A stretch of DNA of 64,000 nt. Origin: Exiguobacterium sp. Leaf196. Its GTDB lineage: Bacteria > Bacillota > Bacilli > Exiguobacteriales > Exiguobacteriaceae. The notes beneath the pieces were generated by a model. It searched no databases. It had not been told where the DNA came from and saw only the letters and a list, made by a program, of their open reading frames with translations. Of this stretch, positions 36,897-46,467 are shown piece by piece (positions within the stretch are counted from its first letter, which is position 1; each line of letters begins with the position of its first letter). Location of the stretch: contig NZ_LMPV01000010.1 of NCBI RefSeq assembly GCF_001423965.1, positions 98,233 to 162,232 on the forward strand, given 5' to 3'. Position numbers and translations under genes: made by a program.

Positions 36897-37631
36897 ATGA
36901 ATGAAACGATTAGTTTACAAGAGTTGTTTTCGATTTTACGGAAATCGTTTTGGCGTATCCTTGCGCTAACGATTGTTGCTGCAGTCATTTCTTTTGCAGT
37001 CAGTACTTTTTTAGTCGACCCAACGTATCAAGCAGGTACACAAATCCTCGTCACACCGAAAAAACAGGAAAATGAAGTCATTGACGCCTCACAAGTTCAG
37101 TCGTCTGTCACATTAGTCAATACATACCGGGTCATCATTAAAAGCCCCGCTATTTTAGAGAAAGTTCAAAAAGAAGTCTCAAACGCTCCAACTAATTTAA
37201 CGACATTGAATAATATGATCACGGTCGAAAGTGAACAAAACTCTCAGGTCATCAACGTTTCTGTTCAAAGCACGGATGCGGCATTAGCGTCGAATATCGC
37301 GAACTCAATCGCGAATGTGTTCAGTGAAGACATTCCAGAATTAATGAATGTCGATAACGTTAAAGTCCTTTCAGTATCTGGCATCCCTACGACACCAGTC
37401 AGCCCGAATATTCTTTTGAATACAGCGATTGCTGCTGTCGTCGGATTTTTACTTGGTGTAGGTCTTGCGTTCCTGCGTGAAGTACTGGATCGTCGTATTC
37501 GGACAGAAGAGCAAGTTCAACAAATCCTCGATCTCCCGGTCCTTGGAAGTATCCCGGATATCGATAGTAAGATTTTCAAGACTTCAGCAAAAAAGGCAAG
37601 TAAGCGAGAGGTGGTCAAACAGTATGGCTAA
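36897..37631 (+). CDS. Wzz/CpsC-type polysaccharide co-polymerase and kinase activator
   Basis: A 244-residue membrane protein. TM1 is about 20-40 and TM2 about 170-192 (NILLNTAIAAVVGFLLGVGLAFL), with a Wzz extracytoplasmic domain between. In Gram-positives this subunit controls chain length and activates the separate BY-kinase through its cytoplasmic C-terminus. The next gene overlaps it by 8 nt and is that kinase. AAAGGAG precedes ATG. A TATACT upstream near 36831 could be the -10 of the operon promoter. It is the first gene of the export/regulation trio. Confidence 0.92.
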   Translation: MNETISLQELFSILRKSFWRILALTIVAAVISFAVSTFLVDPTYQAGTQILVTPKKQENEVIDASQVQSSVTLVNTYRVIIKSPAILEKVQKEVSNAPTNLTTLNNMITVESEQNSQVINVSVQSTDAALASNIANSIANVFSEDIPELMNVDNVKVLSVSGIPTTPVSPNILLNTAIAAVVGFLLGVGLAFLREVLDRRIRTEEQVQQILDLPVLGSIPDIDSKIFKTSAKKASKREVVKQYG

Positions 37632-38322
37632 GAAAAACAACAAGATGAATAAAGACGCGCGAAAGCTGATTACTGTTACACAGCCAAAGTCTCCTGTAGC
37701 CGAGCAATACCGAACGATTCGCACGAACATCGAGTTCATGGCAGTCGATCAGGAAATTCAAGCAATTCTCGTCACGTCTGCGACGCAAAGCGAAGGGAAA
37801 TCGACGACTGCTTCGAACTTAGCGGTCGCTTATGCCCAGCAAGGTAAAAAAGTCTTGATCATTGATACGGACATGCGTCGTCCGACAGTTCATTACACGT
37901 TCAAGGTAGCAAATGGACTAGGGCTTTCTAGTCTGCTAACGCGCCAAGCGGAAAAAGACAAGGCGATTTTACCGACAAAAATTGAGAATCTGTCGATCCT
38001 GACAGCAGGTCCGATTCCACCGAACCCGGCTGAATTATTATCTTCACGAGCAATGGAACATCTCGTTTCACAGCTACGAGAGGAATTCGAGATCATCATC
38101 TTCGATGCACCACCTTTATTACAGGTGGCGGATAGCCGTATTACATCGAAACTGACAGATGGTGTCGTCCTAGTCGTTGGTTGTACGACATCAGATCGCC
38201 AACGCGTTCTGAAAGCAAAAGAACAACTGGAACTAGCGGAAGCTAAAATTCTGGGCGTCGTATTAAATCGCCGCGAACTGACGGATGATTCGGCATATCA
38301 ATACTACTATTCCTATGAGTGA
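37624..38322 (+). CDS. Bacterial tyrosine kinase (CpsD/CapB/YwqD family)
   Basis: A 232-residue P-loop BY-kinase. Walker A is SATQSEGKSTTASNLA, Walker A' VLIIDTDMRRPTVH and Walker B EIIIFDAPPLL. The C-terminal Tyr cluster (YQYYYSYE) is the autophosphorylation site of these kinases. It works with the Wzz-like activator just upstream and is dephosphorylated by the PHP phosphatase just downstream. The cycle governs polysaccharide polymerisation and export. ATG 37624 lies inside the previous gene with GAGAGGTGG upstream, so translation is coupled. Confidence 0.95.
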   Translation: MAKKNNKMNKDARKLITVTQPKSPVAEQYRTIRTNIEFMAVDQEIQAILVTSATQSEGKSTTASNLAVAYAQQGKKVLIIDTDMRRPTVHYTFKVANGLGLSSLLTRQAEKDKAILPTKIENLSILTAGPIPPNPAELLSSRAMEHLVSQLREEFEIIIFDAPPLLQVADSRITSKLTDGVVLVVGCTTSDRQRVLKAKEQLELAEAKILGVVLNRRELTDDSAYQYYYSYE

Positions 38323-38333
38323 GGGAACTAATC

Positions 38334-39098
38334 ATGATTGACGTACATTGTCATATACTGCCTCTTGTCGATGATGGTCCAGCGAGTGTCGAACACGCAC
38401 TTCAACTCGCAGAACAAGCTGTCGAAGAGGGTATTACGCGTATTATCGCGACACCGCATCTCTATCATCCTCAATTTGAGACAGAAGATGTCGATGTCAA
38501 GTTGACTGTCAATGAATTCAATGTGTTATTAAATCAACGCAACATTCCGTTAACTGTCTATCCAGGTCATGAGATTCGATTGATTGGTGAGTTGATGGAA
38601 GAGCTGGAGGCAGGGAAAGCCTTGCCTCTCTCAGGTTCGCGTTATCTGTTGATTGAGTTTCCGTCAACAGGAATTCCGTCGTATGCTCGACAGGTATTCG
38701 CAGAATTGATTTCAGATGGTTTTGTACCGATCATTGCGCATCCGGAGAAAAACAAAGCAATCATTCAAAATCCGTCTTTATTGTTTGAGCTTGTTTCTAA
38801 CGGCGCAATCAGCCAAGTGACATGTGCAAGCTTGGTCGGTAAATACGGAAAAGATGTCCAACGATTTGCAGTTGCTCTACTCGAAAATGGATTAGCGCAC
38901 CTTGTTGCTTCAGACGCCCATCATATCGAGAAGCGCCCATTCTATTGGAAGCAGTGTGAAACGTATCTCGAGAAGACGCTAGATGATTGGTTATTTGAAG
39001 AAATCTATGAAAACAATGAAGCGGTATTCTTAAATCAAATGGTTACCATTAATCCACCAAGTCCAATCGAAAAGAATTGGAAAGGGCACTGGAAGTAA
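38334..39098 (+). CDS. PHP-family protein tyrosine phosphatase (CpsB/CapC/YwqE)
   Basis: A 254-residue metal-dependent phosphatase. It starts MIDVHCHILPLVDDGP, with the HxH metal ligands, and has further ligands in GHEIRL, IAHPEKN and SDAHH. This matches Mn-dependent CpsB/YwqE enzymes that reverse BY-kinase phosphorylation. The open frame extends to a GTG at 38319, but ATG 38334 has GAGGGA 7 nt upstream and the family N-terminus. It starts 11 nt after the kinase gene. A terminator 26 nt after its stop may reduce readthrough into galU. Confidence 0.95.
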   Translation: MIDVHCHILPLVDDGPASVEHALQLAEQAVEEGITRIIATPHLYHPQFETEDVDVKLTVNEFNVLLNQRNIPLTVYPGHEIRLIGELMEELEAGKALPLSGSRYLLIEFPSTGIPSYARQVFAELISDGFVPIIAHPEKNKAIIQNPSLLFELVSNGAISQVTCASLVGKYGKDVQRFAVALLENGLAHLVASDAHHIEKRPFYWKQCETYLEKTLDDWLFEEIYENNEAVFLNQMVTINPPSPIEKNWKGHWK

Positions 39099-39123
39099 CA
39101 TTAAGACTTGTAAAGAATAGAGA

Positions 39124-39152
39124 AGAGAGTGAATTAGCACTCTCTTTTTTCT
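39124..39152 (+). terminator. Internal terminator between the phosphatase gene and galU
   Basis: GAGAGTG-AATTAG-CACTCTC is followed by six T. It splits the regulatory trio from the sugar-biosynthesis genes. Confidence 0.85.
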
Positions 39153-39290
39153 ATGTTAACGCTTACATTATGAATATATGGAAAAGTTTATGGAATTACG
39201 TAATAGGTATATGGTATTGTATTTTACATAAAGATTGGAATACTAATAATAAATTGGTAGCCATTTATTCATTTGATAGGAGTGTTTTTC

Positions 39291-40184
39291 ATGATTAAAG
39301 TAAAAAAGGCAGTCATTCCAGCAGCTGGATTAGGTACACGATTTTTACCGGCTACGAAAGCGATGCCAAAAGAAATGTTACCAATCGTTGATAAGCCAAC
39401 GATTCAGTACATCATTGAAGAAGCTGTAGAATCAGGGATTGAAGATATATTGATCATCACTGGAAAAGGAAAACGAGCAATTGAAGATCATTTTGACTCT
39501 GTTCCTGAGCTTGAGGCGAATCTGATTTCCAAAAATAAATCAGAATTACTATATCTAGTTGAGGCAACGACGAACATCAATATTCATTTCATTCGTCAGT
39601 CAAAACCTAAAGGTCTAGGAGATGCGATCTTGCAGGCGAAAGCATTCGTCGGGAATGAACCATTCGTCGTCATGCTCGGCGATGACATCGTTCAAGCAGA
39701 GACACCATGTACGCGTCAATTGATTGAGCAATACGAGATCACGAACAGCTCGATCATCGGTGTGCAACCGGTAGCAGATAAGGATACGCATCGTTATGGG
39801 ATCGTTGATCCAGGAACGAGTATCTCGAACCAGTTACATAAAGTAAAATCATTCGTCGAAAAACCGTCGCCAGGAACAGCACCTTCTAATCTAGCGATTC
39901 TCGGGCGTTACTTGTTGACGCCAGAAATCTTTAAATACTTGGAAACACAGGAAGAAGGTTCAGGTGGAGAAATCCAATTGACGGATGCAATCACACGGTT
40001 GAATGAGATGCAACGTGTCTTTGCTTACGAATTTGATGGAAAGCGTTACGATGTCGGCGAAAAATTAGGATTCATCCAAACGACACTTGAATTTGCGTTG
40101 AACCGTGAGGATTTGAGCGAAGAGGTCGCAGCCATGATGAAAGAATTATTAGCTATGCATGAAGCGAAATCTTCACTCGTATAA
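39291..40184 (+). CDS. galU: UTP-glucose-1-phosphate uridylyltransferase
   Basis: A 297-residue nucleotidyltransferase making UDP-glucose from UTP and glucose-1-phosphate. The N-terminal nucleotide-binding signature [20 protein letters not shown], the metal-site segment VVMLGDDIV and [16 protein letters not shown] near the end are typical of GalU/GtaB. UDP-glucose feeds the dehydrogenase at 51724, whose product in turn feeds the epimerase at 50681. ATG 39291 is preferred over 39273 because TAGGAGTG lies at proper spacing. It lies downstream of an internal terminator and so may have its own promoter in the AT-rich 39150-39280 stretch. Confidence 0.96.
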   Translation: MIKVKKAVIPAAGLGTRFLPATKAMPKEMLPIVDKPTIQYIIEEAVESGIEDILIITGKGKRAIEDHFDSVPELEANLISKNKSELLYLVEATTNINIHFIRQSKPKGLGDAILQAKAFVGNEPFVVMLGDDIVQAETPCTRQLIEQYEITNSSIIGVQPVADKDTHRYGIVDPGTSISNQLHKVKSFVEKPSPGTAPSNLAILGRYLLTPEIFKYLETQEEGSGGEIQLTDAITRLNEMQRVFAYEFDGKRYDVGEKLGFIQTTLEFALNREDLSEEVAAMMKELLAMHEAKSSLV

Positions 40185-40220
40185 AGATACTTTGATACAG
40201 GAGAGAGGAGACCAAAGGTA

Positions 40221-42071
40221 GTGAAGATCTATTATTATATCCGAACGATCACACTGGCCTGTTTAGACGCAATCGCACTCGTCATCGCAATGGGATTTAC
40301 TTATTTTTTCTTATATCCGAAGGAATTATTTCAAACCATCGATAGCCGTTCCTTGTTACAGTCAGCGGCTATCTTTGCGGTGCTGTTCGTGATCATTGCT
40401 TTTGCGATGAAGTTGTATCGCGTCAACTGGAAGTATGCAAGTATACAGGAAGCGATGACGTTATCGTTATCACTAGCTCTTAGTTCAATCGGACTCGTGA
40501 TAGTTCAATTGACGATGTTCGGTCAAGTATTGGAACGAATCACGATTCTGAGTTTTATAATCAGTCTTTTGTTACTAGGAGCAATTCGTGTCACGTTAAG
40601 GCTACTCGGTGTCGGTCAGCACTGGCGCAAATATGCGCTGCCAAGACGGATGGTGAAGTCTCGGAAACGGACGCTCGTCATCGGTGCTGGACGCGCAGGG
40701 CGAGCATTGGTGAGACAGCTGTATGCCTCACCATTTCATGAACTGAAGCCAGTTGTATTCGTAGACGATGATCCGAAAAATCTGCATTTCATGATTCAAG
40801 GACTCGAAGTCGCTGGTACGACGAACGATCTAAAGGCAGTCATTGAGCGGCACAAAATTGAAGCAATCGTCTTAGCAATTCCTTCATTGTCGCAACAACG
40901 ACGGATTGAATTAATCACGGAAGCAAAAACACTTTGTGAGGATGTTCAAACGTTGCCGATGATTGAAGAACTCGTCACCGGGAAAATCTCGGTCAACGCG
41001 ATTCGGGACGTTTCGATTGCCGATTTACTCGGACGTGAACCTGTCGAACTGGATATCTCCGGTATAAAAGGAGAAATCGAAGGTCGAACGGTTCTTGTCA
41101 CGGGAGCAGGTGGATCGATTGGATCAGAAATCTGTCGTCAAATCATTCAGTTCAATCCAACGACGCTTCTCTTGCTTGGTCATGGAGAAAATAGCATTTA
41201 TTTGATCGAACGGGAACTACGTGCCCTGCAGACATCCATCAATCTAGTACCGGTTATCGCAGATGTACAAGATCGGATGCGATTAGAAGATATCTTCACG
41301 CAGCATCGACCAGATGTCGTCTTCCATGCAGCGGCACATAAACATGTACCATTAATGGAAGCAAATCCGTATGAGTCAGTCAAGAACAACGTGTATGGAA
41401 CCAAAAACGTTGCGGAAGTTGCTCATTTACATCAGGTCGAGCGGTTTGTCATGATTTCGACGGATAAGGCAGTCAACCCGACGAACGTCATGGGTTCGAC
41501 GAAGCGAATTGCCGAGATGATCGTTCAGGATTTAGGAAAACGAAGTGAAACGAAATTCGCTGTCGTCCGATTTGGAAATGTCTTAGGAAGCCGAGGTTCG
41601 GTCATCCCACTCTTCAAGTCACAGATTGCAGCAGGTGGACCAGTCACCGTGACTCATCCAGAAATGACGCGTTTCTTCATGACGATTCCCGAAGCAAGCC
41701 GTCTTGTCATCCAAGCGGGAATCTTAGCGGATGGGGGAGAAGTCTTTGTACTTGATATGGGAGAACCTGTTAAAATCGTCGATCTTGCGAAGAATATGAT
41801 TGAATTGAGTGGGTTTACGGAAGATGAGATGCCAATCGTCTTCTCAGGCATTCGTCCAGGTGAAAAGATGTATGAGGAGTTGCTGAAAGATGGAGAGGTC
41901 GATCCGGAAGCAATCTATCCGAAGATTTTCGTAGGACGAACGAAACAGGTCGAACCAGTAGAAACGATTCTACGAATGGTTGAAAATCATCACTTGAATC
42001 CGATTCAGCTACGGAACGTGTTACTTGATATCGCCAACGATGTCGCAATGAAAGAACAAAAATTAGTATAA
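40221..42071 (+). CDS. Membrane-bound UDP-sugar 4,6-dehydratase (CapD/PglF/EpsC type)
   Basis: A 616-residue protein with four N-terminal TM helices (to about residue 125). A first Rossmann domain (VIGAGRAGRALVRQL, about 150) is followed by the catalytic SDR domain starting VLVTGAGGSIGSEICRQI. The SDR active site appears as STDKAVNPTNVMGSTKR; Lys replaces Tyr of the usual YxxxK arrangement in the long-chain dehydratase group, as in CapD/FlaA1-like proteins. These enzymes make UDP-4-keto-6-deoxy sugars for bacillosamine- or FucNAc-type residues. The start is GTG at 40221. It is next to the initiating transferase, the usual pairing. Confidence 0.92.
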   Translation: MKIYYYIRTITLACLDAIALVIAMGFTYFFLYPKELFQTIDSRSLLQSAAIFAVLFVIIAFAMKLYRVNWKYASIQEAMTLSLSLALSSIGLVIVQLTMFGQVLERITILSFIISLLLLGAIRVTLRLLGVGQHWRKYALPRRMVKSRKRTLVIGAGRAGRALVRQLYASPFHELKPVVFVDDDPKNLHFMIQGLEVAGTTNDLKAVIERHKIEAIVLAIPSLSQQRRIELITEAKTLCEDVQTLPMIEELVTGKISVNAIRDVSIADLLGREPVELDISGIKGEIEGRTVLVTGAGGSIGSEICRQIIQFNPTTLLLLGHGENSIYLIERELRALQTSINLVPVIADVQDRMRLEDIFTQHRPDVVFHAAAHKHVPLMEANPYESVKNNVYGTKNVAEVAHLHQVERFVMISTDKAVNPTNVMGSTKRIAEMIVQDLGKRSETKFAVVRFGNVLGSRGSVIPLFKSQIAAGGPVTVTHPEMTRFFMTIPEASRLVIQAGILADGGEVFVLDMGEPVKIVDLAKNMIELSGFTEDEMPIVFSGIRPGEKMYEELLKDGEVDPEAIYPKIFVGRTKQVEPVETILRMVENHHLNPIQLRNVLLDIANDVAMKEQKLV

Positions 42072-42090
42072 ACATAAGGAGCTAAAGCAA

Positions 42091-42717
42091 ATGAGTTATA
42101 TGGCGTTTAAACGTTCGCTAGGATTTTTCTTGGCGCTGGTAGCGTGTGTCGTGTTGATCCCGGTCTTCCTCTTCATCATGGGGGCAATCAAATTTGAATC
42201 TCGTGGACCCGTCTTTTTCAAACAAAAACGGGTAGGTCTGAAAAAGAGTCATTTCAACATTTTGAAATTCCGGACAATGTATATCGAGACACCTCAGGAT
42301 ACGCCGACTCATTTGCTTGCTGATCCGGATGTCTATATTACACGTGTCGGGAAATTTCTACGTAAAACAAGTCTTGATGAATTACCACAACTGTTTAACA
42401 TTTTAAAAGGTGAGATGAGTTTTGTTGGACCACGTCCAGCACTTTGGAATCAGTATGACTTGATTGACGAACGCGATAAATATGGTGCGAATGATACGTT
42501 ACCAGGGTTAACAGGCTGGGCACAAATCAACGGACGTGATGAATTACCAATCGAAACCAAAGCGAAGTTAGACGGCGATTATGTGAAGCGTATGGGAATC
42601 ATCATGGATACACGTTGTTTCATTGCAACGATCTTCAGTGTGTTGAAAAGTGATGGTGTAGTTGAAGGTGGTACTGGAACAATTTCATCAAAAGAAGCCG
42701 CGAGTACGAAGGAGTAA
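42091..42717 (+). CDS. Initiating undecaprenyl-phosphate sugar-1-phosphate transferase (EpsL/PglC-like)
   Basis: A 208-residue bacterial sugar transferase with one N-terminal membrane segment (about 12-33) and the conserved blocks [48 protein letters not shown] and [14 protein letters not shown]. It loads the first sugar phosphate, probably the 6-deoxy sugar from the preceding dehydratase, onto the lipid carrier at the membrane. AAGGAG precedes the ATG. It is the last gene of normal base composition before the AT-rich cassette, which begins 3 nt after its stop. Confidence 0.94.
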   Translation: MSYMAFKRSLGFFLALVACVVLIPVFLFIMGAIKFESRGPVFFKQKRVGLKKSHFNILKFRTMYIETPQDTPTHLLADPDVYITRVGKFLRKTSLDELPQLFNILKGEMSFVGPRPALWNQYDLIDERDKYGANDTLPGLTGWAQINGRDELPIETKAKLDGDYVKRMGIIMDTRCFIATIFSVLKSDGVVEGGTGTISSKEAASTKE

Positions 42718-42720
42718 ATA

Positions 42721-43578
42721 ATGAAAAGAGTATTAGTAACAGGAACTAACGGTTACATAGGAAATAAATTCAAAGAGTATATCTCAAAACATCAGATTGA
42801 AATCGATTTAGATTATATTTCTGTAAGAGACGATTCATGGAAAAGTATAGATTTTAATAAATATGACTCTATTTTACATTTAGCAGGAATTGCACATGTT
42901 TCTAGAAATCCAAAGTTAAAAGAAAAATATTATAAAATAAATCGCGATTTAACAATTCAATTAGCTGAAAAAGCAAAGAAGGAAAAAGTTAAGCAATTTA
43001 TATTTATGAGTAGCATAATCATTTACGGACAATTTGAAAATGAGATTAATGATTTAACAATTCCGAAGCCCTCTGATTTTTATGGAGATAGTAAATTGCA
43101 AGCAGATATATATTTACAAAACATGACAGATGACATTTTTAAAACTGCAGTAATTAGAACTCCAGTTGTTTATGGATATGAATCAAAAGGAAATTTTGTA
43201 AAACTGATTAAATTATCGAAAAAAATAAAATACTTTTTTGATTACAATGATAAAAAAAGTATGATTTATGTTGATAATTTAAATAATTTAGTGAGTCTCA
43301 TAATTTCAAATGAGTATCATGGAGTATTTTATCCTCAAAACAAAGAATATGTTAGTATTAAAAACATTGTTCAAATTTCGAATGAACTGATGGGTAAAAA
43401 GATATACTTTACTCGAAGATTCAATTGGATAATAAAATTAATGACAAAAAAGATAAGTTTCTTCAATAAAATTTTTGGTGATAAGTTTTATCAATTAGAT
43501 ACACACAAATTTTATAAAAATTTAGATTATCAAAAAATAACTTTAGAAGAATCAATAAAAAATAGTATTGGTAAGTAA
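42721..43578 (+). CDS. NAD-dependent epimerase/reductase of the SDR family
   Basis: A 285-residue extended SDR protein. The cofactor motif is VLVTGTNGYIGNKF, followed by ILHLAGIAHVSRNP and the active-site segment YGDSKLQADIYL (YxxxK). Such proteins in polysaccharide loci reduce or epimerise nucleotide sugars, often acting with a WecA/PglC-like initiating enzyme; the substrate is not clear. From its first codons the DNA turns strongly AT-rich with frequent AAA, ATA and TTA codons, unlike the upstream gene. GAAGGAG lies at the end of the previous gene. Confidence 0.85.
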   Translation: MKRVLVTGTNGYIGNKFKEYISKHQIEIDLDYISVRDDSWKSIDFNKYDSILHLAGIAHVSRNPKLKEKYYKINRDLTIQLAEKAKKEKVKQFIFMSSIIIYGQFENEINDLTIPKPSDFYGDSKLQADIYLQNMTDDIFKTAVIRTPVVYGYESKGNFVKLIKLSKKIKYFFDYNDKKSMIYVDNLNNLVSLIISNEYHGVFYPQNKEYVSIKNIVQISNELMGKKIYFTRRFNWIIKLMTKKISFFNKIFGDKFYQLDTHKFYKNLDYQKITLEESIKNSIGK

Positions 43579-43599
43579 TAAAAGGAGAATTGAACTATA

Positions 43600-44742
43600 G
43601 TGAAAAAAAAAATATTATTCCTGGGCAACCATGCATTCGTTATATACAACTTTCGAAAAGAACTAATTCAAACTCTATTAAGTAATGGATATGAAGTTAT
43701 TCTATCAATGCCCTATGATAAAGATAAGGTTCCTATATTGGAATCATGGGGTTGTAGATTTATTGAAACAAAAGTTGATAGACGAGGCACAAATATATTT
43801 AAAGATATAAAATTATTTTTATTTTATCTGAAATTAATTAATACTGTAAAACCTGATAAAGTCTTAACTTACACTATAAAACCTAATTTGTATGGTGGAT
43901 TATCTAGTAGATTATGTAAAATTCCATACATTGCTAATATAACTGGCTTGGGTAGCGGGTTTAAAAAAGATGGACTTCTAAAAAACATTCTTCAATTATT
44001 GTATAAAATTTCTTTAAAGAATGCGCAGAAAGTATTCTTACAAAATACTTCAGATCAACAAATTATTAAAGGTTTGAATGTAGTTTCGGAAGACAAAATG
44101 GGTCTTTTACCTGGATCAGGCGTGAATTTGAATGAATTTAAATTTATCGAAAACCGTATAAATAATACATTTAAATTTATTTTTGTAGGACGAATCATGA
44201 AAGATAAAGGTATATACGAGTATTTAGAGGCTGCTAAAAAAATATACGATAGCAAAGAATATAAAGCAGAATTTCTTTTAGTTGGATTTATTGAATCAAC
44301 AGAAATCGAACTAAATCAAAAAATAAAAAACTATCACGATAAAGGAATAATAAGATATTTAGGATATCAAAAAGATGTAAAACCCTTTATTAGTCAATCA
44401 AACTCTTTAATTCAGCCATCACATGGTGGAGAAGGAATGTCTAATGTTCTTTTAGAGGCAGGGGCAATGGGACGAATTTTATTAGCGTCTAATGTTCCAG
44501 GTTGTAAAGAAATTATCAATGATAAAAAAAACGGATTTGTGTTTTTTAGTAAAGACGCTGATGATTTGACAGAAAAAATCAAAAAAACACTTAGAATTTC
44601 TGAAAATGATTTATATAAAATGTCTTTAGAATCCAGGAAGTTTGTAGAACTTAATTTTAATAGACAAATTGTAATTAACGAATATATGGATATTATCGAA
44701 GACATTGAAAATTCCAAAAAAAGGGTTGCGAATAATGCGTAA
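43600..44742 (+). CDS. Glycosyltransferase family 4
   Basis: A 380-residue GT-B glycosyltransferase. The N-terminal domain starts KILFLGNHAFVIYNFRKEL, as in EpsD/WbpX-like proteins. The C-terminal domain has FVGRIMKDKGIYEYLEAAK and the EX7E motif in GEGMSNVLLEAGAMG. It adds a sugar to the lipid-linked repeat unit in the cytoplasm; donor and acceptor cannot be told. The start is GTG, with AAAGGAG upstream. It lies in the AT-rich cassette. The next gene overlaps it by 8 nt. Confidence 0.88.
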   Translation: MKKKILFLGNHAFVIYNFRKELIQTLLSNGYEVILSMPYDKDKVPILESWGCRFIETKVDRRGTNIFKDIKLFLFYLKLINTVKPDKVLTYTIKPNLYGGLSSRLCKIPYIANITGLGSGFKKDGLLKNILQLLYKISLKNAQKVFLQNTSDQQIIKGLNVVSEDKMGLLPGSGVNLNEFKFIENRINNTFKFIFVGRIMKDKGIYEYLEAAKKIYDSKEYKAEFLLVGFIESTEIELNQKIKNYHDKGIIRYLGYQKDVKPFISQSNSLIQPSHGGEGMSNVLLEAGAMGRILLASNVPGCKEIINDKKNGFVFFSKDADDLTEKIKKTLRISENDLYKMSLESRKFVELNFNRQIVINEYMDIIEDIENSKKRVANNA

Positions 44743-45307
44743 AAGAGATAAAGTAAAAAAATTTAAAGTCATAATAACTTTTCTTGAAAATATCTTCAGA
44801 TTTTTACCTAAAAAAATTTGCTATTTAATTCTTTCTTATTGTAGGAATTTGCAAGGTAATATTGGTTTTTTATTACGATATTTAGCTTTAACTCGGTTAA
44901 CTAAGAAGTGTGGATCAAATATCGCTATTTTTCCAGGAGTTTACTTGCATAGACTTGAGAACTTGATTATTGGAAGTAATGTAAGTATACATTCAATGTG
45001 TTATATAGATGCAATTGGTGGCATTACTATAGGGGATGACGTTTCAATTGCTCATAACTCTTCAATTTTATCTGAGGAACATAATTATAATGACTTGACA
45101 AAAAATATTAAAGACCAGGGATGTAGTTATAAGTTTACTGAGATTGAAAATAACGTTTGGATTGGTGCTGGAGTTAGAATTCTAGCAGGATCTACAATAA
45201 AAACAGGAAATGTTATTGCTGCAGGATCCGTTGTGAAAAACACTATCGAATCTAACTCATTATATGCAGGTATTCCAGCAAAATTAATCAAAAAGAGGGG
45301 CTTATGA
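44735..45307 (+). CDS. Left-handed beta-helix acyltransferase (WcaF/maltose O-acetyltransferase-like)
   Basis: A 190-residue protein with a basic N-terminus and a hexapeptide-repeat beta-helix (IGSNVSIHSMCYIDAIGGIT, IGDDVSIAHNSSILSEEH, IENNVWIGAGVRILAGSTI). The EEHNYN loop and IGAGVRILAG are typical of sugar O-acetyltransferases. Likely acetylates a sugar of the repeat unit using acetyl-CoA. ATG 44735 overlaps the preceding stop; an in-frame TTG at 44705 is a less likely start. It lies in the AT-rich cassette. Confidence 0.86.
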   Translation: MRKRDKVKKFKVIITFLENIFRFLPKKICYLILSYCRNLQGNIGFLLRYLALTRLTKKCGSNIAIFPGVYLHRLENLIIGSNVSIHSMCYIDAIGGITIGDDVSIAHNSSILSEEHNYNDLTKNIKDQGCSYKFTEIENNVWIGAGVRILAGSTIKTGNVIAAGSVVKNTIESNSLYAGIPAKLIKKRGL

Positions 45308-45310
45308 ATA

Positions 45311-46462
45311 GTGAAAGTTTTATTTGCACACGATCATACTTTTTATAAGTACAAAGAAAATTATTATAGTACTGGTGGATTATCAAATGAAATGCTACAA
45401 CGTTATTTAATACAGTTTGATGAACTAAAAATTGTAAGTAGGCAAAATGAATTAAACGAAAAAATTGATGACAAATTGACTAAAGCTTCAGGAGAAAATA
45501 TATCTTTTGTAAAAATAGAAAATTTTAAAAAAATTAAAAAAATTTATTTGAGAAACAAAGAGTTGAAAAAAATCGAATCGGAAGTAGTAAATTCTGATTA
45601 TGTTATTGCTAGAATTCCTAGTTCTATAGGGGAAGCAGCTATAAAGTATGCAAGAGTACATAATAAACCCTATTTAATCGAATTGGTAGCCTGCACTTGG
45701 GATTCATTATGGAATCACAGTATTGTTGGGAAAATTGTAGCACCGTTTTCTTATTTTAAATTAAAAAAAATAGTTAATGATGCACCTTATTGTGTTTATG
45801 TAACCTCGAAATTTTTACAAAAAAGATATCCTAATCAAAAGAAAAGTATCAATTGTTCAAATGTTAATTTAAAAAATTTACCTTTATTAAAACGAGATAT
45901 AACAGTGGTAAAGAAGAAAATCATAATAGGAACGACAGCAGCAGTAAATGTAAAATATAAAGGTCAGAAATTTATCATTGAAGCTCTTGGAGAACTTAAG
46001 AAAAAGGGTATTCACAACATTGAATATCAACTTGTTGGAAATGGAGAACAAACTTATTTAAAAAAAATTGCTAAAAAAAATAATGTCGAAGATCAAGTTG
46101 TTTTCTTGGGAGGATTAAAGCATCAAGATGTTTTAAATTGGTTGGATACTTTAGCTATTTACATTCAACCCAGTTTACAAGAAGGTTTACCTAGAGCACT
46201 AATAGAAGCGATGAGTAGAGGAATTCCTTGTTTAGGAACTGACCGTGCTGGAATTCCAGAATTAATTTCTAGTTCTGCTTTAATTAAAGTGAATAGTGAA
46301 ACTAGTCATAGTTTTGCTGATTCAATATACAAATTGATTAATAATGTTGATTTACAAAGTCAATACAGTCAAGAAAATTACAATGAATCTAAAAATTACT
46401 ATCATGAAAAAATTGAGAATAGGAGACAAGAATTTTTTAAAGAATTTATAAAAAATTCATAA
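45311..46462 (+). CDS. Glycosyltransferase family 4
   Basis: A 383-residue GT-B enzyme. The N-terminus reads VLFAHDHTFYKYKENYYSTGG, and the C-terminal domain has the donor-site motif LQEGLPRALIEAMSRGIPCLG, including EX7E, and GTDRAGIPELI. It probably adds one sugar to the repeat unit. The start is GTG with GAGGGG upstream, 3 nt after the acetyltransferase stop. AT-rich, with many AAA and ATA codons. Confidence 0.87.
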   Translation: MKVLFAHDHTFYKYKENYYSTGGLSNEMLQRYLIQFDELKIVSRQNELNEKIDDKLTKASGENISFVKIENFKKIKKIYLRNKELKKIESEVVNSDYVIARIPSSIGEAAIKYARVHNKPYLIELVACTWDSLWNHSIVGKIVAPFSYFKLKKIVNDAPYCVYVTSKFLQKRYPNQKKSINCSNVNLKNLPLLKRDITVVKKKIIIGTTAAVNVKYKGQKFIIEALGELKKKGIHNIEYQLVGNGEQTYLKKIAKKNNVEDQVVFLGGLKHQDVLNWLDTLAIYIQPSLQEGLPRALIEAMSRGIPCLGTDRAGIPELISSSALIKVNSETSHSFADSIYKLINNVDLQSQYSQENYNESKNYYHEKIENRRQEFFKEFIKNS

Positions 46463-46467
46463 AAAAA

